The translations under genes and the position numbers were made by a program. DNA of 64,000 nucleotides. It comes from Hyphomicrobiales bacterium (GTDB taxonomy: Bacteria; Pseudomonadota; Alphaproteobacteria; Rhizobiales; Rhizobiaceae). The stretch is from the NCBI GenBank assembly GCA_900468625.1, contig UBUL01000023.1, forward strand, positions 62,001 through 126,000. The letters are read 5' to 3'. The notes beneath the pieces were generated by a model. It did no database searches and was not told where the DNA came from. It worked only from the letters and a program-made list of their open reading frames with translations. Positions 1 to 8,173 of the stretch are shown one piece after another; the first letter of the stretch is position 1; each line of letters opens with the position of its first letter.

Positions 1-1555
1 CGCCCTTGACGCCGAAATCCTCCAGCACACTTTCCAGAAGACCGGCATTCTGCTCCAGCGTTTCCTGCGTCATGATCACGCCTGAACGCACGGCAGGCTC
101 CTGCAGCAGCTCGCGCGGCGGCAGCTCGTATTCACCGTCAGCAGAGCGGGCGATCGGCCGCCACTCGGGCGGCGTCAGCGATGCGGGCCGACGCGGTGCG
201 ATCCGCAACGGCGGCGCATCGATCAAACGCTGCGCTGCGGCTTCGACGGCTGGAATGGTGGGGGCAGCCTTGACGACCGGCTCGGCGAAAGTCGGAGCGA
301 CAACCTTGGTCGGCATGGGCGCCACGACCATGACCGGAGCGGCGCGGATTTCGGCGGCCGGTTCGGCGCCGTAAACCGCGGTTACGAAAGCGGGCGGAAC
401 GAATGTTTCGGCTGGCTCGACCACAGGCTGCTGCGCGGCTTCGCCAACGGCGGGTACCACCTCGATGGCCGGCGCCAGAACGGCCGCCTCCAGCGCTGCA
501 AGCTCGTCCATGGCCGGCGTGCTGAGATCTGCCGCCGGCTCGCTGGAAACAGTTTCGACTGGTGCTGCGACCTCTACCGCCGGAGACAGCACGACGACGG
601 GCTGCGTCTCGGTAGCAGCAGCGGGACGGCGGCACTCGACGACGCGGAACTTCGAAATGATCGATTCGGCATCGACTTCCGGCCGCTGCGGCGTTTCAGG
701 CTGCTTCGGCTCGCCCTTGAGGGCGGAGACGAACTCGCCGTCGAACGGCATCGCATCCCAGAAAGCGAAATCGGAAAGATGGGCAAGACGCGACTCGACC
801 ACAGGCGCGGCTACGGACTCGGGAACACTTGACTGAACAGGGGAAGCATCCAGCGCGATCGCGGGAGCTTTCGAGAATGCGGTAGCGATAACGGTCATCT
901 CCAATGCGTCCGGCTCGTTTGCCGGAGAATTCTGAATTACTGTCGGTATGTAGCTTTGCACGGCAAAAGGCATGTCCTCCAGCGGCGGCAGATGGAACTC
1001 GGCTGATGGCACCGGCTGGGGAGCGGCGACAACTACTGGGGCAACAACCGGAGCTGCGACGGCCGGCGGCTCCATCACCCGCATGGCCGCATGCGAGGCA
1101 ACTCGTGGCCGGGCTTCGGCCTGCGGTTCCGCCGGCGGACGGCGGCTGATGATTTCGTTTTCACGCGTGCGGGTAAACCGCACGTTCGGTCCCATCAGGA
1201 AGGCATTCTGCCAGCCGGGCGATGCAAGATCTTCAGCGGAAATTCCCTGAGGAAGAACGGGCATTTCCTGCTCACTCGTCACTGCGGCAGCCTGCAATGC
1301 CTCTACAACCGGCGGGGGAGCGGCGGCGGTGCGCTTCCTCACCTCTTCGGCAAGGCGCTTTTCCTCGGCGCGGCGCTGCTCTTCGGCCTTGCGCTTGGCT
1401 TCGCGGGCGGTGCGAATCTTCTCTTCCAGGAACGCGCGGCGAGCGGCGATCTGTTCGGCGCGGCGCGCCTCTTCGGCTGCCTGCTCCGGGTCGAGATCGC
1501 CCTCCGGCTGGACGCCTTGTGACGCATTGGAAACTGTCGTTCGGGAAAGACGCAT
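1..1555 (-). CDS. ftsK: FtsK/SpoIIIE-type DNA translocase, N-terminal part (runs off the window)
   Basis: About 518 codons are visible; the motor and gamma domains lie beyond base 1. The protein starts MRLSRTTVSN with ATG at 1553-1555; an in-frame TGA lies just upstream. Residues ~20-75 are highly charged (Arg/Glu/Ala-rich, probable coiled helix). A long Pro/Ala/Val-rich linker follows, and at ~475-518 comes 'YELPPRELL' and 'LEQNAGLLESVLEDFGVKG', which is the usual entry to the FtsK alpha domain. FtsK moves DNA to the dif site at division using ATP. No hydrophobic segment is visible in these 518 residues, so the four N-terminal membrane helices of classical FtsK are missing; rhizobia commonly have a membrane-bound FtsK elsewhere. 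Identification as FtsK-family is firm; the role as a soluble paralogue is inferred. Confidence 0.82.
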   Translation of the reverse strand, partial: MRLSRTTVSNASQGVQPEGDLDPEQAAEEARRAEQIAARRAFLEEKIRTAREAKRKAEEQRRAEEKRLAEEVRKRTAAAPPPVVEALQAAAVTSEQEMPVLPQGISAEDLASPGWQNAFLMGPNVRFTRTRENEIISRRPPAEPQAEARPRVASHAAMRVMEPPAVAAPVVAPVVVAAPQPVPSAEFHLPPLEDMPFAVQSYIPTVIQNSPANEPDALEMTVIATAFSKAPAIALDASPVQSSVPESVAAPVVESRLAHLSDFAFWDAMPFDGEFVSALKGEPKQPETPQRPEVDAESIISKFRVVECRRPAAATETQPVVVLSPAVEVAAPVETVSSEPAADLSTPAMDELAALEAAVLAPAIEVVPAVGEAAQQPVVEPAETFVPPAFVTAVYGAEPAAEIRAAPVMVVAPMPTKVVAPTFAEPVVKAAPTIPAVEAAAQRLIDAPPLRIAPRRPASLTPPEWRPIARSADGEYELPPRELLQEPAVRSGVIMTQETLEQNAGLLESVLEDFGVKG

Positions 1556-1720
1556 GAGACCTGCAACCCAGTCATTGATATTGCCGTTGGCTTCTCAATT
1601 CGAATAGGGCAAGGATGGTTAATAAGTTCCTTCCTGCCGTTATCGAAAGCAGCCATTCCGCCCCCTTCATGGGCGTTTAAATCACCTTAAAAATCAAGCA
1701 GAAACAAGTACATGAAAGCT

Positions 1721-1754
1721 ACCCGGCCACGCGAAAGCGCAGCTGGGGCCGGGT
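1721..1754 (-). terminator. Stem-loop after the DUF1217 gene
   Basis: Inverted arms ACCCGGCC (1721-1728) and GGCCGGGT (1747-1754) surround a loop that itself holds a GCG/CGC pair. It lies 22 bases after the DUF1217 stop and before ftsK. On the minus strand it is followed by only a weak T run, so intrinsic termination is plausible but not certain. Confidence 0.45.
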
Positions 1755-1775
1755 TAAATATTTTGTGGAGCCCCG

Positions 1776-4277
1776 TTAGTTCGACGAGGACAACTGCGCG
1801 ATGGAAAGCAGCGTGTCGGCACTGATGCCGACGCCCGAGGAAGAGCTCGTGAGAATCGAAAGCGCAGGCGACGTCGAGGATGTCGTATTGTTCTGCAGGT
1901 CATACATCGCCGAGAAGCGCTGCAGGAGCTTGTTGACCTTGTCCGGGTCCTTCAGGTCGCTCACATTGATGAAATTGCCCAGCATCTTGGCCTGATTGGT
2001 GACATCCATGCTGGAGATGGAGCTCGGCAGCTTGTAGGTGGTCGTAACCACCTCATAGAGCGCCGCGTCACCCATGATGTCATAGATCGAGTTGATATCC
2101 GGCGCCTTGCGCTGGAAATAGAGCGCCAATCGCACGCCGGGATTGGTCTCGCCTTGCTGATCTTCCAGCGTCTGGTGCAGATAGAGATCGTTGGTCGCTG
2201 CCAGAGCACCCTGGTTTTCCGCCGTGCCGAGCTTGCTGTCGGTCAGCTTCCCGTCGGTGCCGAAATTGAAGGCTTCGACGATGCTCTTGAACTTGGCACC
2301 GTCGGTCGTGTTGACGAAACTTTTCGAATTGGACGGATCGGACGCGAACGCCTTCTTCAATGTCGCGGTACTGACGGTTTTGGGATCGATGCCGTTGGCG
2401 GTCAGAATGAAGTTGGTCAGCTTGCTGTCGGCCAGCAGATCCGTGACAGTGCTTACCTTGCCGATGTTGGTCGCGAAATAGGTGCCGGCGGTCTTGGCAT
2501 CGCTGGTCGCCTTCGTCAATACGGTGCCGGTCAAGCCGGCCGTACTGTGGCTGGAATATTCGGAGATGTAGCTGTTGATCTGCGTTTGCGACAGAGCCTG
2601 CACTGGAGCCTTCAGCTTGCCGCTGCTGTCAAAATTGAACGCCTTGGCGAGTTCGGTGAAGCGGGAATCCTTGAGCGAACTGACATAGCTCTTCGAATTA
2701 TACGGATCGCTTTCGAGAATCTTGGTGAGTTCGGACTTTGTCACCTCATTCTCGCCGATACCATAGGCACGCAGCGCCATCTGATAGAGCTGCGGAATGG
2801 TCCCGGACGTGCCGGTGGCTGTATTGCTCGCAAAAAACTCCTTGATGTTCTTCACGCTGGAGATGCGGTTCTTGTAGTTGTTGACCGCATCGGTGGTCAG
2901 GGTCGACTGCGACGTCTGGTAATTGGTCATATAGGCCTTGGAGGCCGCGTCGGTCTCGGTCTGAGACTGTGCCGTCTGACCGGATGCTACCGTACCGTCC
3001 GACTGGAAATTGAATTGGGAAACAAAGTTCGTCAGGCCGAAGATGGAAGCGGTCGTCGGATCGGCCACGGCATTCTTGAAGACGATGGCAGGCGTCGTCG
3101 GGTCGATGCCATAAGCCGTCTTGACGTAGTTGAGGAGACGCGTGTCCGATGTCAGCTGATCGATCGACGTGATGGAGCCGATGTGGCTCTTGTAATACAG
3201 ATCGTTGTCGGTTGCGCCGACGCTGGTGGTGAATGAGGGCACGATTGAATTATATGCACTCATCACATCGGCCTGCTGGCCAAGGGTCTGCGGCCCTGCT
3301 GGATAATTCGCGGTATATCCCGATGTCGTGGCGCTGATCTGGGCCGCTGTCTGCGCCTGCGAGCCCGAAGCGACGGTTCCGTCGCTCTGGAAGTTGAACT
3401 GAGCCATGACGGCGGTCAGCCCATTCGAATTTGCGGTGGCGGCGTCCTGGGCGGATGCCTGGAACTGGTCCGCCGTGATGTAGGAAGGAATATTGAACGC
3501 CGTCTTGACGTATTGAAACAGCTGCGGATCGGATGTGAGCTGAGAGACCGACGTGACCTTGCCGATGTTGGCCTCGTAATAAGCCGTATCGCTGTCGGGC
3601 GTCGATGTCTTGACGGTGCCGTCCGCATTGAAATTGAATTCCGCCGCCAGCGCCTTGTCGGCGGCGCTGCCGTTCTGATTGACAAAGCTGTTGGGATCGC
3701 TGGTATCGCTCGTCAGCATCTGTTTCAGCACGGAATTGGATATGTCGCTTGGATCGATGCCGTAGGCCTGCAGCACATAGTTGCGCAGGCGCGTATTGCC
3801 AAGAAGATCATCGACCGTTTTCACGGAGCCGATATTCTGACTGTAATAGCTCGTTTCGGTCGCCGCCGCTGTCTGCTCATTCGTAAACGACTGCTTATAA
3901 AGGCCGATCAGATCGTCTTCCTGCGCGCTGGTTTGCGCCGTATTGGTCGTGCCCGTTCCGAAATTGAACGCGGCAGCAAACTCCTTATAGCGCGGATCGG
4001 TCAGCTTGTTCGCAAAACTGCTGGAGTCACTGAGGTCGCTGGTCAGGACCTGTTTCATAAAGGCCTTGGCATAGGTCATGTCCGAAAGCCCGTAGGCTTC
4101 CATGGCATAACTGTATAGCTGATAGTCATTCAGGAAGTCGTCGACATTGGTTACTTTGCCGATATTGGCGTTGTAATAGTCGATCAAACGCTTGTTTTGC
4201 GACTGCTGCGCCACCTGATTGAGCGAGGTCGCCATATCTCTGGTTGCGATCGTATAACCAAGATAGGTGGAAATCAT
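1776..4277 (-). CDS. Large multi-repeat DUF1217 protein
   Basis: 833 residues, start ATG at 4275-4277. The protein is built from about six tandem units of 85-130 residues plus a divergent C-terminal unit. Each unit opens with a 'YY-x-NIGKV-x-(S/T)VDDLL' type segment, has a central 'YGIDP' or 'YGLSD', then 'SDxxxxxSF', and closes with 'AAFNF' or 'AQFNFQSDGTV'. The first unit (residues ~33-105) is closest to the DUF1217 domain found in rhizobial flagellar-gene clusters. There is no signal peptide or membrane segment, and the composition is rich in Ser, Thr, Asn and Gln with few charges, which suits a surface or exported protein. The function of DUF1217 is unknown; a link to flagellar export or swarming is inferred only from where family members occur. 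No flagellar gene is nearby here. Confidence 0.85.
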   Translation of the reverse strand: MISTYLGYTIATRDMATSLNQVAQQSQNKRLIDYYNANIGKVTNVDDFLNDYQLYSYAMEAYGLSDMTYAKAFMKQVLTSDLSDSSSFANKLTDPRYKEFAAAFNFGTGTTNTAQTSAQEDDLIGLYKQSFTNEQTAAATETSYYSQNIGSVKTVDDLLGNTRLRNYVLQAYGIDPSDISNSVLKQMLTSDTSDPNSFVNQNGSAADKALAAEFNFNADGTVKTSTPDSDTAYYEANIGKVTSVSQLTSDPQLFQYVKTAFNIPSYITADQFQASAQDAATANSNGLTAVMAQFNFQSDGTVASGSQAQTAAQISATTSGYTANYPAGPQTLGQQADVMSAYNSIVPSFTTSVGATDNDLYYKSHIGSITSIDQLTSDTRLLNYVKTAYGIDPTTPAIVFKNAVADPTTASIFGLTNFVSQFNFQSDGTVASGQTAQSQTETDAASKAYMTNYQTSQSTLTTDAVNNYKNRISSVKNIKEFFASNTATGTSGTIPQLYQMALRAYGIGENEVTKSELTKILESDPYNSKSYVSSLKDSRFTELAKAFNFDSSGKLKAPVQALSQTQINSYISEYSSHSTAGLTGTVLTKATSDAKTAGTYFATNIGKVSTVTDLLADSKLTNFILTANGIDPKTVSTATLKKAFASDPSNSKSFVNTTDGAKFKSIVEAFNFGTDGKLTDSKLGTAENQGALAATNDLYLHQTLEDQQGETNPGVRLALYFQRKAPDINSIYDIMGDAALYEVVTTTYKLPSSISSMDVTNQAKMLGNFINVSDLKDPDKVNKLLQRFSAMYDLQNNTTSSTSPALSILTSSSSGVGISADTLLSIAQLSSSN

Positions 4278-4593
4278 CAGCGGGATCCCAATAGATCTCT
4301 AATAAAGAGGGCGAATCTAGTCTCCATTATTTCATACAAACCTTACCCGAGACTTACACTGCCTCATCTTATGCGTGCACCGCTTTGACGCACCGCCCTG
4401 CCGTGTATTCACATTATGGAAACCCTGATGCATTCGACTTTGCTAACCATTTGAGGACGCAAAGTTTTCTTAACCTCGATTTTTAAGCTGTCCGGAAGGG
4501 ACGGCGCCTAATCTGCCCAACAACGAGAGGACAGAAGTTCTCCGAGAGAAGACCGGAAAACCGGCTCTCAGGTAAAGCAAGGGTAGAGAATCG
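4278..4593. other. Divergent intergenic region, 316 bp
   Basis: This region separates the start of the DUF1217 gene (minus) from the start of the DUF6101-type gene (plus). It is less GC-rich than the flanking genes, as expected for two promoters. A purine-rich AAGGGTAGAG ends 5 bases before the ATG at 4594 and is a good ribosome binding site. I see no clear operator or RNA gene. Confidence 0.5.
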
Positions 4594-5160
4594 ATGACTA
4601 ATACCGTCCTGAAGCCCGACTGGGCTGGAACCACACTGCGGCTCGATCCGGCGCGCTTTCCGCAACAGGTCAGCTATGCCATGCGAGGTGCCGAGGGTGA
4701 CGTCACCATTACGATCGACGAGCGTGGCGCAGTGCTGCGTAAGATCCTGCCGTCCAGCGGCCTGCCGCTGTCCGTCGCCTTGCCCAAGCGCGCTTTCCAG
4801 GGTGTCGCGGCCCGTGCCATCGACCATGGCGACGGCGAAGTCACCGTCACGCTGGAACTGCATCACTCCGATCCGGATCTCTGCATTCCCCTTCTCGTCG
4901 CTCACGACCTGAGCGACATCGCAGCCGACTGGCGCTCGTGGTCGGAAGCCTTCCGCATTCCGATGCTGATGATCGAAGCCGACGGCATCGCCCGTCCGCT
5001 GGAAGAGCATCTCGGCGGCGTCCGCTCGCAGGACAGCCAGCCGCGTCGCCGCCATTCCTATTTCGCAAACCGCCGCCCTCGCTTCCTCGTGCGCCGCACG
5101 ACCGGCAAGCTCGGCGTCAAGATGAAGATCGAAGGCCGCGAGATCATCGCAAGGCATTGA
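4594..5160 (+). CDS. DUF6101-type conserved protein
   Basis: 188 residues, start ATG preceded by AAGGGTAGAG. It is a soluble protein without signal peptide or membrane segment; residues 1-130 look like an alpha/beta fold with alternating hydrophobic strands, and the last 50 residues are strongly basic ('QPRRRHSYFANRRPRFLVRR'), suggesting nucleic acid or acidic-lipid contact. I recognise it as a conserved protein of Rhizobiales, of the family labelled DUF6101; no biochemical role is known to me. It is transcribed alone, followed by a strong stem-loop. Confidence 0.7.
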   Translation: MTNTVLKPDWAGTTLRLDPARFPQQVSYAMRGAEGDVTITIDERGAVLRKILPSSGLPLSVALPKRAFQGVAARAIDHGDGEVTVTLELHHSDPDLCIPLLVAHDLSDIAADWRSWSEAFRIPMLMIEADGIARPLEEHLGGVRSQDSQPRRRHSYFANRRPRFLVRRTTGKLGVKMKIEGREIIARH

Positions 5161-5195
5161 GCCGCGCCTTATCCAAATTCGACCATTCTGGAAAC

Positions 5196-5226
5196 TCGGC
5201 CGTGGGACGGATAATCCCACGGCCGA
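5196..5226 (+). terminator. Perfect 12-bp stem-loop after the DUF6101-type gene
   Basis: TCGGCCGTGGGA (5196-5207), a 7-base loop, then TCCCACGGCCGA (5215-5226), followed by AATCTTTATT. This is a strong rho-independent terminator candidate 35 bases after the stop. Confidence 0.75.
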
Positions 5227-5285
5227 AATCTTTATTGCGTCAACGGAACTTTCCCGTCAGCGCTCGACAAGAAAGGACGTCCCTC

Positions 5286-5401
5286 TAGAGCCGGATGATT
5301 TTAGGTCGAATCGACCTAAAATCTGAATCCGCTCTAAAATCAAAGAAGTAGAGCATGATGTCGTCCGAAAACCGCTCGCACTTTTCGGCATCATGCTCTA
5401 A
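5286..5401. repeat. RIME-like palindromic element, A module
   Basis: The element begins TAGAGCCGGAT and ends CATGCTCTA. It contains a near-perfect palindrome at 5298-5322 (arms ATTTTAGGTCGA and TCGACCTAAAAT around one base) and a second imperfect one built on GAAAACCGCTCGCACTTTTC. A shortened relative is at 47249-47325. Such elements are typical of rhizobial intergenic regions; this assignment is by structure, not by database comparison. Confidence 0.7.
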
Positions 5402-5505
5402 AAGCACGTCGCGATCTTTCAGATTCGCTTCCCGTGCTTTAGCTGTTTGATTTCGCGCATGTCGCCGTCGCAAAACCGCTGCGCACTTTTGCGCGACATG
5501 CTTTA
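5402..5505. repeat. RIME-like palindromic element, B module
   Basis: This module has two palindromes: arms AAAGCACG and CGTGCTTT, then GCATGTCGC...GCGACATGC around 'AAAACCGCTGCGCACTTTT'. A second copy, close to 90 percent identical by eye, lies at 31553-31656. Its right edge (CTTTA) supplies the TAA stop codon of the minus-strand ubiA gene. Confidence 0.72.
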
Positions 5506-6465
5506 GGGAACAAGAAACAGGAACGACAGGAAAAGGCCGGCAAAAATGATCAGCCCAACCCGATTGTTCGATTTGAAGAGGGCAAGGCATTGCTCGGCAT
5601 CGTTGATGTCGAGTACGGCGATCTGATAGGCGAACATGCCGCCGGCGACGATCAGACCGGCATAGGCGAGCCAGCTCGTACCAGCGAGCGCGAAGGACAC
5701 CAGCATCAGCAGCAGCGCCGCTCCATAGAGCCCGACCAGCCAGAGACGCGTCCGGTCACCGAAAAGCCGCGCGGTCGAACGCACGCCGATCAGCTCGTCG
5801 TCCTCCTTATCCTGATGGGCGTAGATCGTGTCGTAGCCGATCGTCCAGAGGATGGCGGCGAGATAGAGCACGACCGAAGCAAACGAAAGGCTGGCGAAGA
5901 GGCCTGCCCAGCCCATCAGGGCGCCCCAGGAAAATGCAAGGCCGAGGAAGAACTGCGGCCAATCGGTAAAGCGCTTTGCAAAGGGATAGAGCGCGACGAT
6001 GCCGAGCGACAGCACGCCGAGAACGACTGCGAACCAGTTGAATTGAAGCAGCACGAACAGGCCGACTAGGGCCTGCAGCGCAATGAACACCTTGGCCTGC
6101 GCGCGCGTCACACGGCCTGACGGCAGGGGACGGGAACGCGTGCGGGCCACCGACATGTCGATCTGATGGTCGACCAGATCGTTGTAGGTGCAGCCGGCGC
6201 CGCGCATGGCGACGGCCCCAATGAAATAAAGGACGAGATGGTAGATCACCACGAAGCCCGGCGAACCATGCCCCATGGCGATGGAGGCATTGGCCGCAAG
6301 AGCGACGGACCAGAAGCATGGCCACATCAGGAGCTGCCAGCCGATCGGCCTGTCCCAGCGCGCAAGCTGGGCATAGGGCCACAACGCCGGGGGCAGAACG
6401 CGATAGACCCAGTTGCCGGACGGCGCGTCAGCGACGCGCCCATTGATGTCGCCTGTCTTTTGCAT
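5503..6465 (-). CDS. ubiA: 4-hydroxybenzoate polyprenyltransferase
   Basis: Integral inner-membrane prenyltransferase that joins a long polyprenyl chain to 4-hydroxybenzoate in ubiquinone synthesis. The key motif 'NDLVDHQIDMSVARTRSRPL' matches the family's NDxxD metal/diphosphate site, and the second Asp-rich site is 'DTIYAHQDKEDD'. About eight to nine hydrophobic helices are evident over ~320 residues, the normal length. I chose ATG at 6465 (MQKTGDING); the open frame extends 12 codons further only to a TTG at 6501 with no clear ribosome site. The gene ends inside a RIME-like element that provides the TAA. The polyprenyl substrate could come from the synthase at 27054. Confidence 0.92.
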   Translation of the reverse strand: MQKTGDINGRVADAPSGNWVYRVLPPALWPYAQLARWDRPIGWQLLMWPCFWSVALAANASIAMGHGSPGFVVIYHLVLYFIGAVAMRGAGCTYNDLVDHQIDMSVARTRSRPLPSGRVTRAQAKVFIALQALVGLFVLLQFNWFAVVLGVLSLGIVALYPFAKRFTDWPQFFLGLAFSWGALMGWAGLFASLSFASVVLYLAAILWTIGYDTIYAHQDKEDDELIGVRSTARLFGDRTRLWLVGLYGAALLLMLVSFALAGTSWLAYAGLIVAGGMFAYQIAVLDINDAEQCLALFKSNNRVGLIIFAGLFLSFLFLVP

Positions 6466-6562
6466 AGGCGAGTAGTAGTGATATCCGACGTCGAAGGTCA
6501 AGCGGCGGGATGCGGGAGTCAGAGGACACTTTTCGTCATCATGCTCCCAGTCCCGCTCACTT

Positions 6563-7372
6563 TCAGTATGTCGTGAAATTGAACTTGTAGCTCGCGGAAA
6601 CGCCGACCAGGAGCTGGTTGCGGTCTCCGCGCTCGCGCACGAGGCTACTATCGGCGGCAGGGCCGGTAAGCCGGGTGTATTCGAGGAAGGTGCTGGTGGT
6701 CCAGTTCTCGGTGGCCTTCCAGGTCAGGGCGCCGCCCAGACCGACGGATTTTACGCCGCCGCCCGGATTGTAGCGGCTGAGGCCGGAAGCTGCCGATTCG
6801 CGCGCATTGACGCCGTAGTAGGTGCCGAAATAGTCGCTGCTGGCGAGCGTCATGCGCGGACCGCCAGAGAGGCGCAGCTCGGGCGTGATATCGGTAAAGG
6901 CATCGAGGGCGGCGTCCGCGACGACGCCGCTGTGGGCGCGGATACCCTGCCGGACTTCGACACGGGCGCGCAGCCAATCGGTCGGATAGGCTTCAGCAAA
7001 ACCGCCGGCTTCAAGGCCCCACTTGACCTTTTTCAGCCCCCGCAACTCGCGGCCATCGCTGCTGTCGCGGCTCGGCACGAACTTGCCGACGATGCCGACA
7101 CGAAAGGCGTCGCTCTCGATGAGAGCGAAGGACGGATTGTCGTTGCGCGAGGAGAAGCGTGGACCCGGCCCTTGCCGGCCAACGGAGACGAGCGGCGACC
7201 ATTGCAGCTTGTTGTGCTTGCCACCTTCGAATTTCGGCGCAGAAAAACCGGCTGCGCCGACGCTTAGATACCAATTGCCCGACCAGAAATGCTGGCCGTC
7301 ACCCGCGTAAGCGGCGCCGGCATGGGCGACAGAGAGGCCGAGGATGAGGAAAAGACGCGACTTCGCAAACAC
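6563..7372 (-). CDS. MipA/OmpV-type outer membrane protein
   Basis: About 269 residues from GTG at 7372, preceded by GGAG 8 bases upstream; the longer frame would start at TTG 7435 and would bury the signal sequence. Residues 1-23 are a signal peptide (MFAKSRLFLILGLS..., cleavage near AYA/GDG). The rest alternates Gly/aromatic-rich beta strands such as 'WYLSVGAAGF', 'GLEAGGFAEAYPTDWLRARVEVRQG' (split strands) and ends in 'YKFNFTTY' with a terminal aromatic residue, as expected for a beta-barrel inserted by BAM. It resembles MltA-interacting protein MipA/OmpV. Divergent from the lipoprotein at 7650. Confidence 0.78.
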   Translation of the reverse strand: MFAKSRLFLILGLSVAHAGAAYAGDGQHFWSGNWYLSVGAAGFSAPKFEGGKHNKLQWSPLVSVGRQGPGPRFSSRNDNPSFALIESDAFRVGIVGKFVPSRDSSDGRELRGLKKVKWGLEAGGFAEAYPTDWLRARVEVRQGIRAHSGVVADAALDAFTDITPELRLSGGPRMTLASSDYFGTYYGVNARESAASGLSRYNPGGGVKSVGLGGALTWKATENWTTSTFLEYTRLTGPAADSSLVRERGDRNQLLVGVSASYKFNFTTY

Positions 7373-7649
7373 AATGCAACTCCGTGATACGCAATACAAA
7401 AAAGGGCCATGCACACAGCCCGAGAGTTGGCTCAAATTATGCGGATCGCGTTACCGCTCTCTTAACCACAAGGCGTCGAATTCGATCAGAACATCAAATT
7501 CGGGTTGCTCCAGTCCGGATGCCGTTTGGCATGCGTCAATCTATCGCAATGATTTAATCTCTGTATAGAATACTCAATCGTGGGTAATGGCTGAAACCTG
7601 CCAAACGCCCACCATCTCGCAGCCTCCAATTTCAAAAAATGAGAAACGA

Positions 7650-8084
7650 ATGAAGAGCATATCACTGATCTCCCTAGGTCTGGCCCTCAGCGCCGGCATG
7701 GCGCTTTCCGGCTGCGTCGGCACTCCGATCGGCGGGGCAAAGCAAAGCCATTTTTCGGGAAGGGTCGCGCCCGGCAAGAAGACGAAGATTACGAGTGCTT
7801 CGCTTGTGAAACAGGACTGCACCTTTGCAGGCTTCCCCTATACGGGCGTCGTCAAAGCGCCGGCGCATGGCAAGGTTGACGTCGAGCACGGTCCGGTCGC
7901 GGCAAAGTTTTCGAAAGACAGCAATGCCTACCTATGCTCGGGCAAGACGGTCCAGGGAAACATTGTCTACTACACGCCCAACCCAGGTTTCTCGGGCACC
8001 GATCAATTCACTATGCGCCTTACGGGACTGAACACCGACGGTACGGTGCAGGACGGAACCTTCACAGTCCATGTCGGCAGATAG
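7650..8084 (+). CDS. Small lipoprotein with an Ig-like fold
   Basis: 144 residues from ATG 7650 (MKSISLISLG), with GAGAAACGA just upstream; an in-frame upstream start at 7587 would bury the signal peptide. A lipobox 'ALSGC' near residue 21 predicts lipid attachment and an outer- or inner-membrane anchor. The mature part has strand-rich segments, 'PAHGKVDVEHGP', 'IVYYTPNPGFSGTDQFTMR' and 'GTFTVHVGR', typical of bacterial Ig/cadherin-like beta-sandwich modules. Two Cys (in 'QDCTF' and 'YLCSG') could form a disulphide. Function unknown. Confidence 0.75.
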   Translation: MKSISLISLGLALSAGMALSGCVGTPIGGAKQSHFSGRVAPGKKTKITSASLVKQDCTFAGFPYTGVVKAPAHGKVDVEHGPVAAKFSKDSNAYLCSGKTVQGNIVYYTPNPGFSGTDQFTMRLTGLNTDGTVQDGTFTVHVGR

Positions 8085-8111
8085 CGACTTCGGCGACATA
8101 CAGGCATGAAT

Positions 8112-8145
8112 AGAAAAGCCGGACCGTAAATCTCCACGGTCCGGC
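8112..8145 (-). terminator. Terminator of cfa
   Basis: Perfect 10-bp stem GCCGGACCGT / ACGGTCCGGC with an 8-base loop. On the minus strand it is followed by TTTTC, so it fits the end of the cfa transcript. It could also stop the converging lipoprotein transcript. Confidence 0.75.
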
Positions 8146-8173
8146 CCTATCAGACGGCGGCCATAACAGAGGC

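Noticed and set aside
2154..3236. 360-codon open frame antisense to the DUF1217 gene
   Set aside because: The periodic look comes from the DUF1217 repeats on the other strand.
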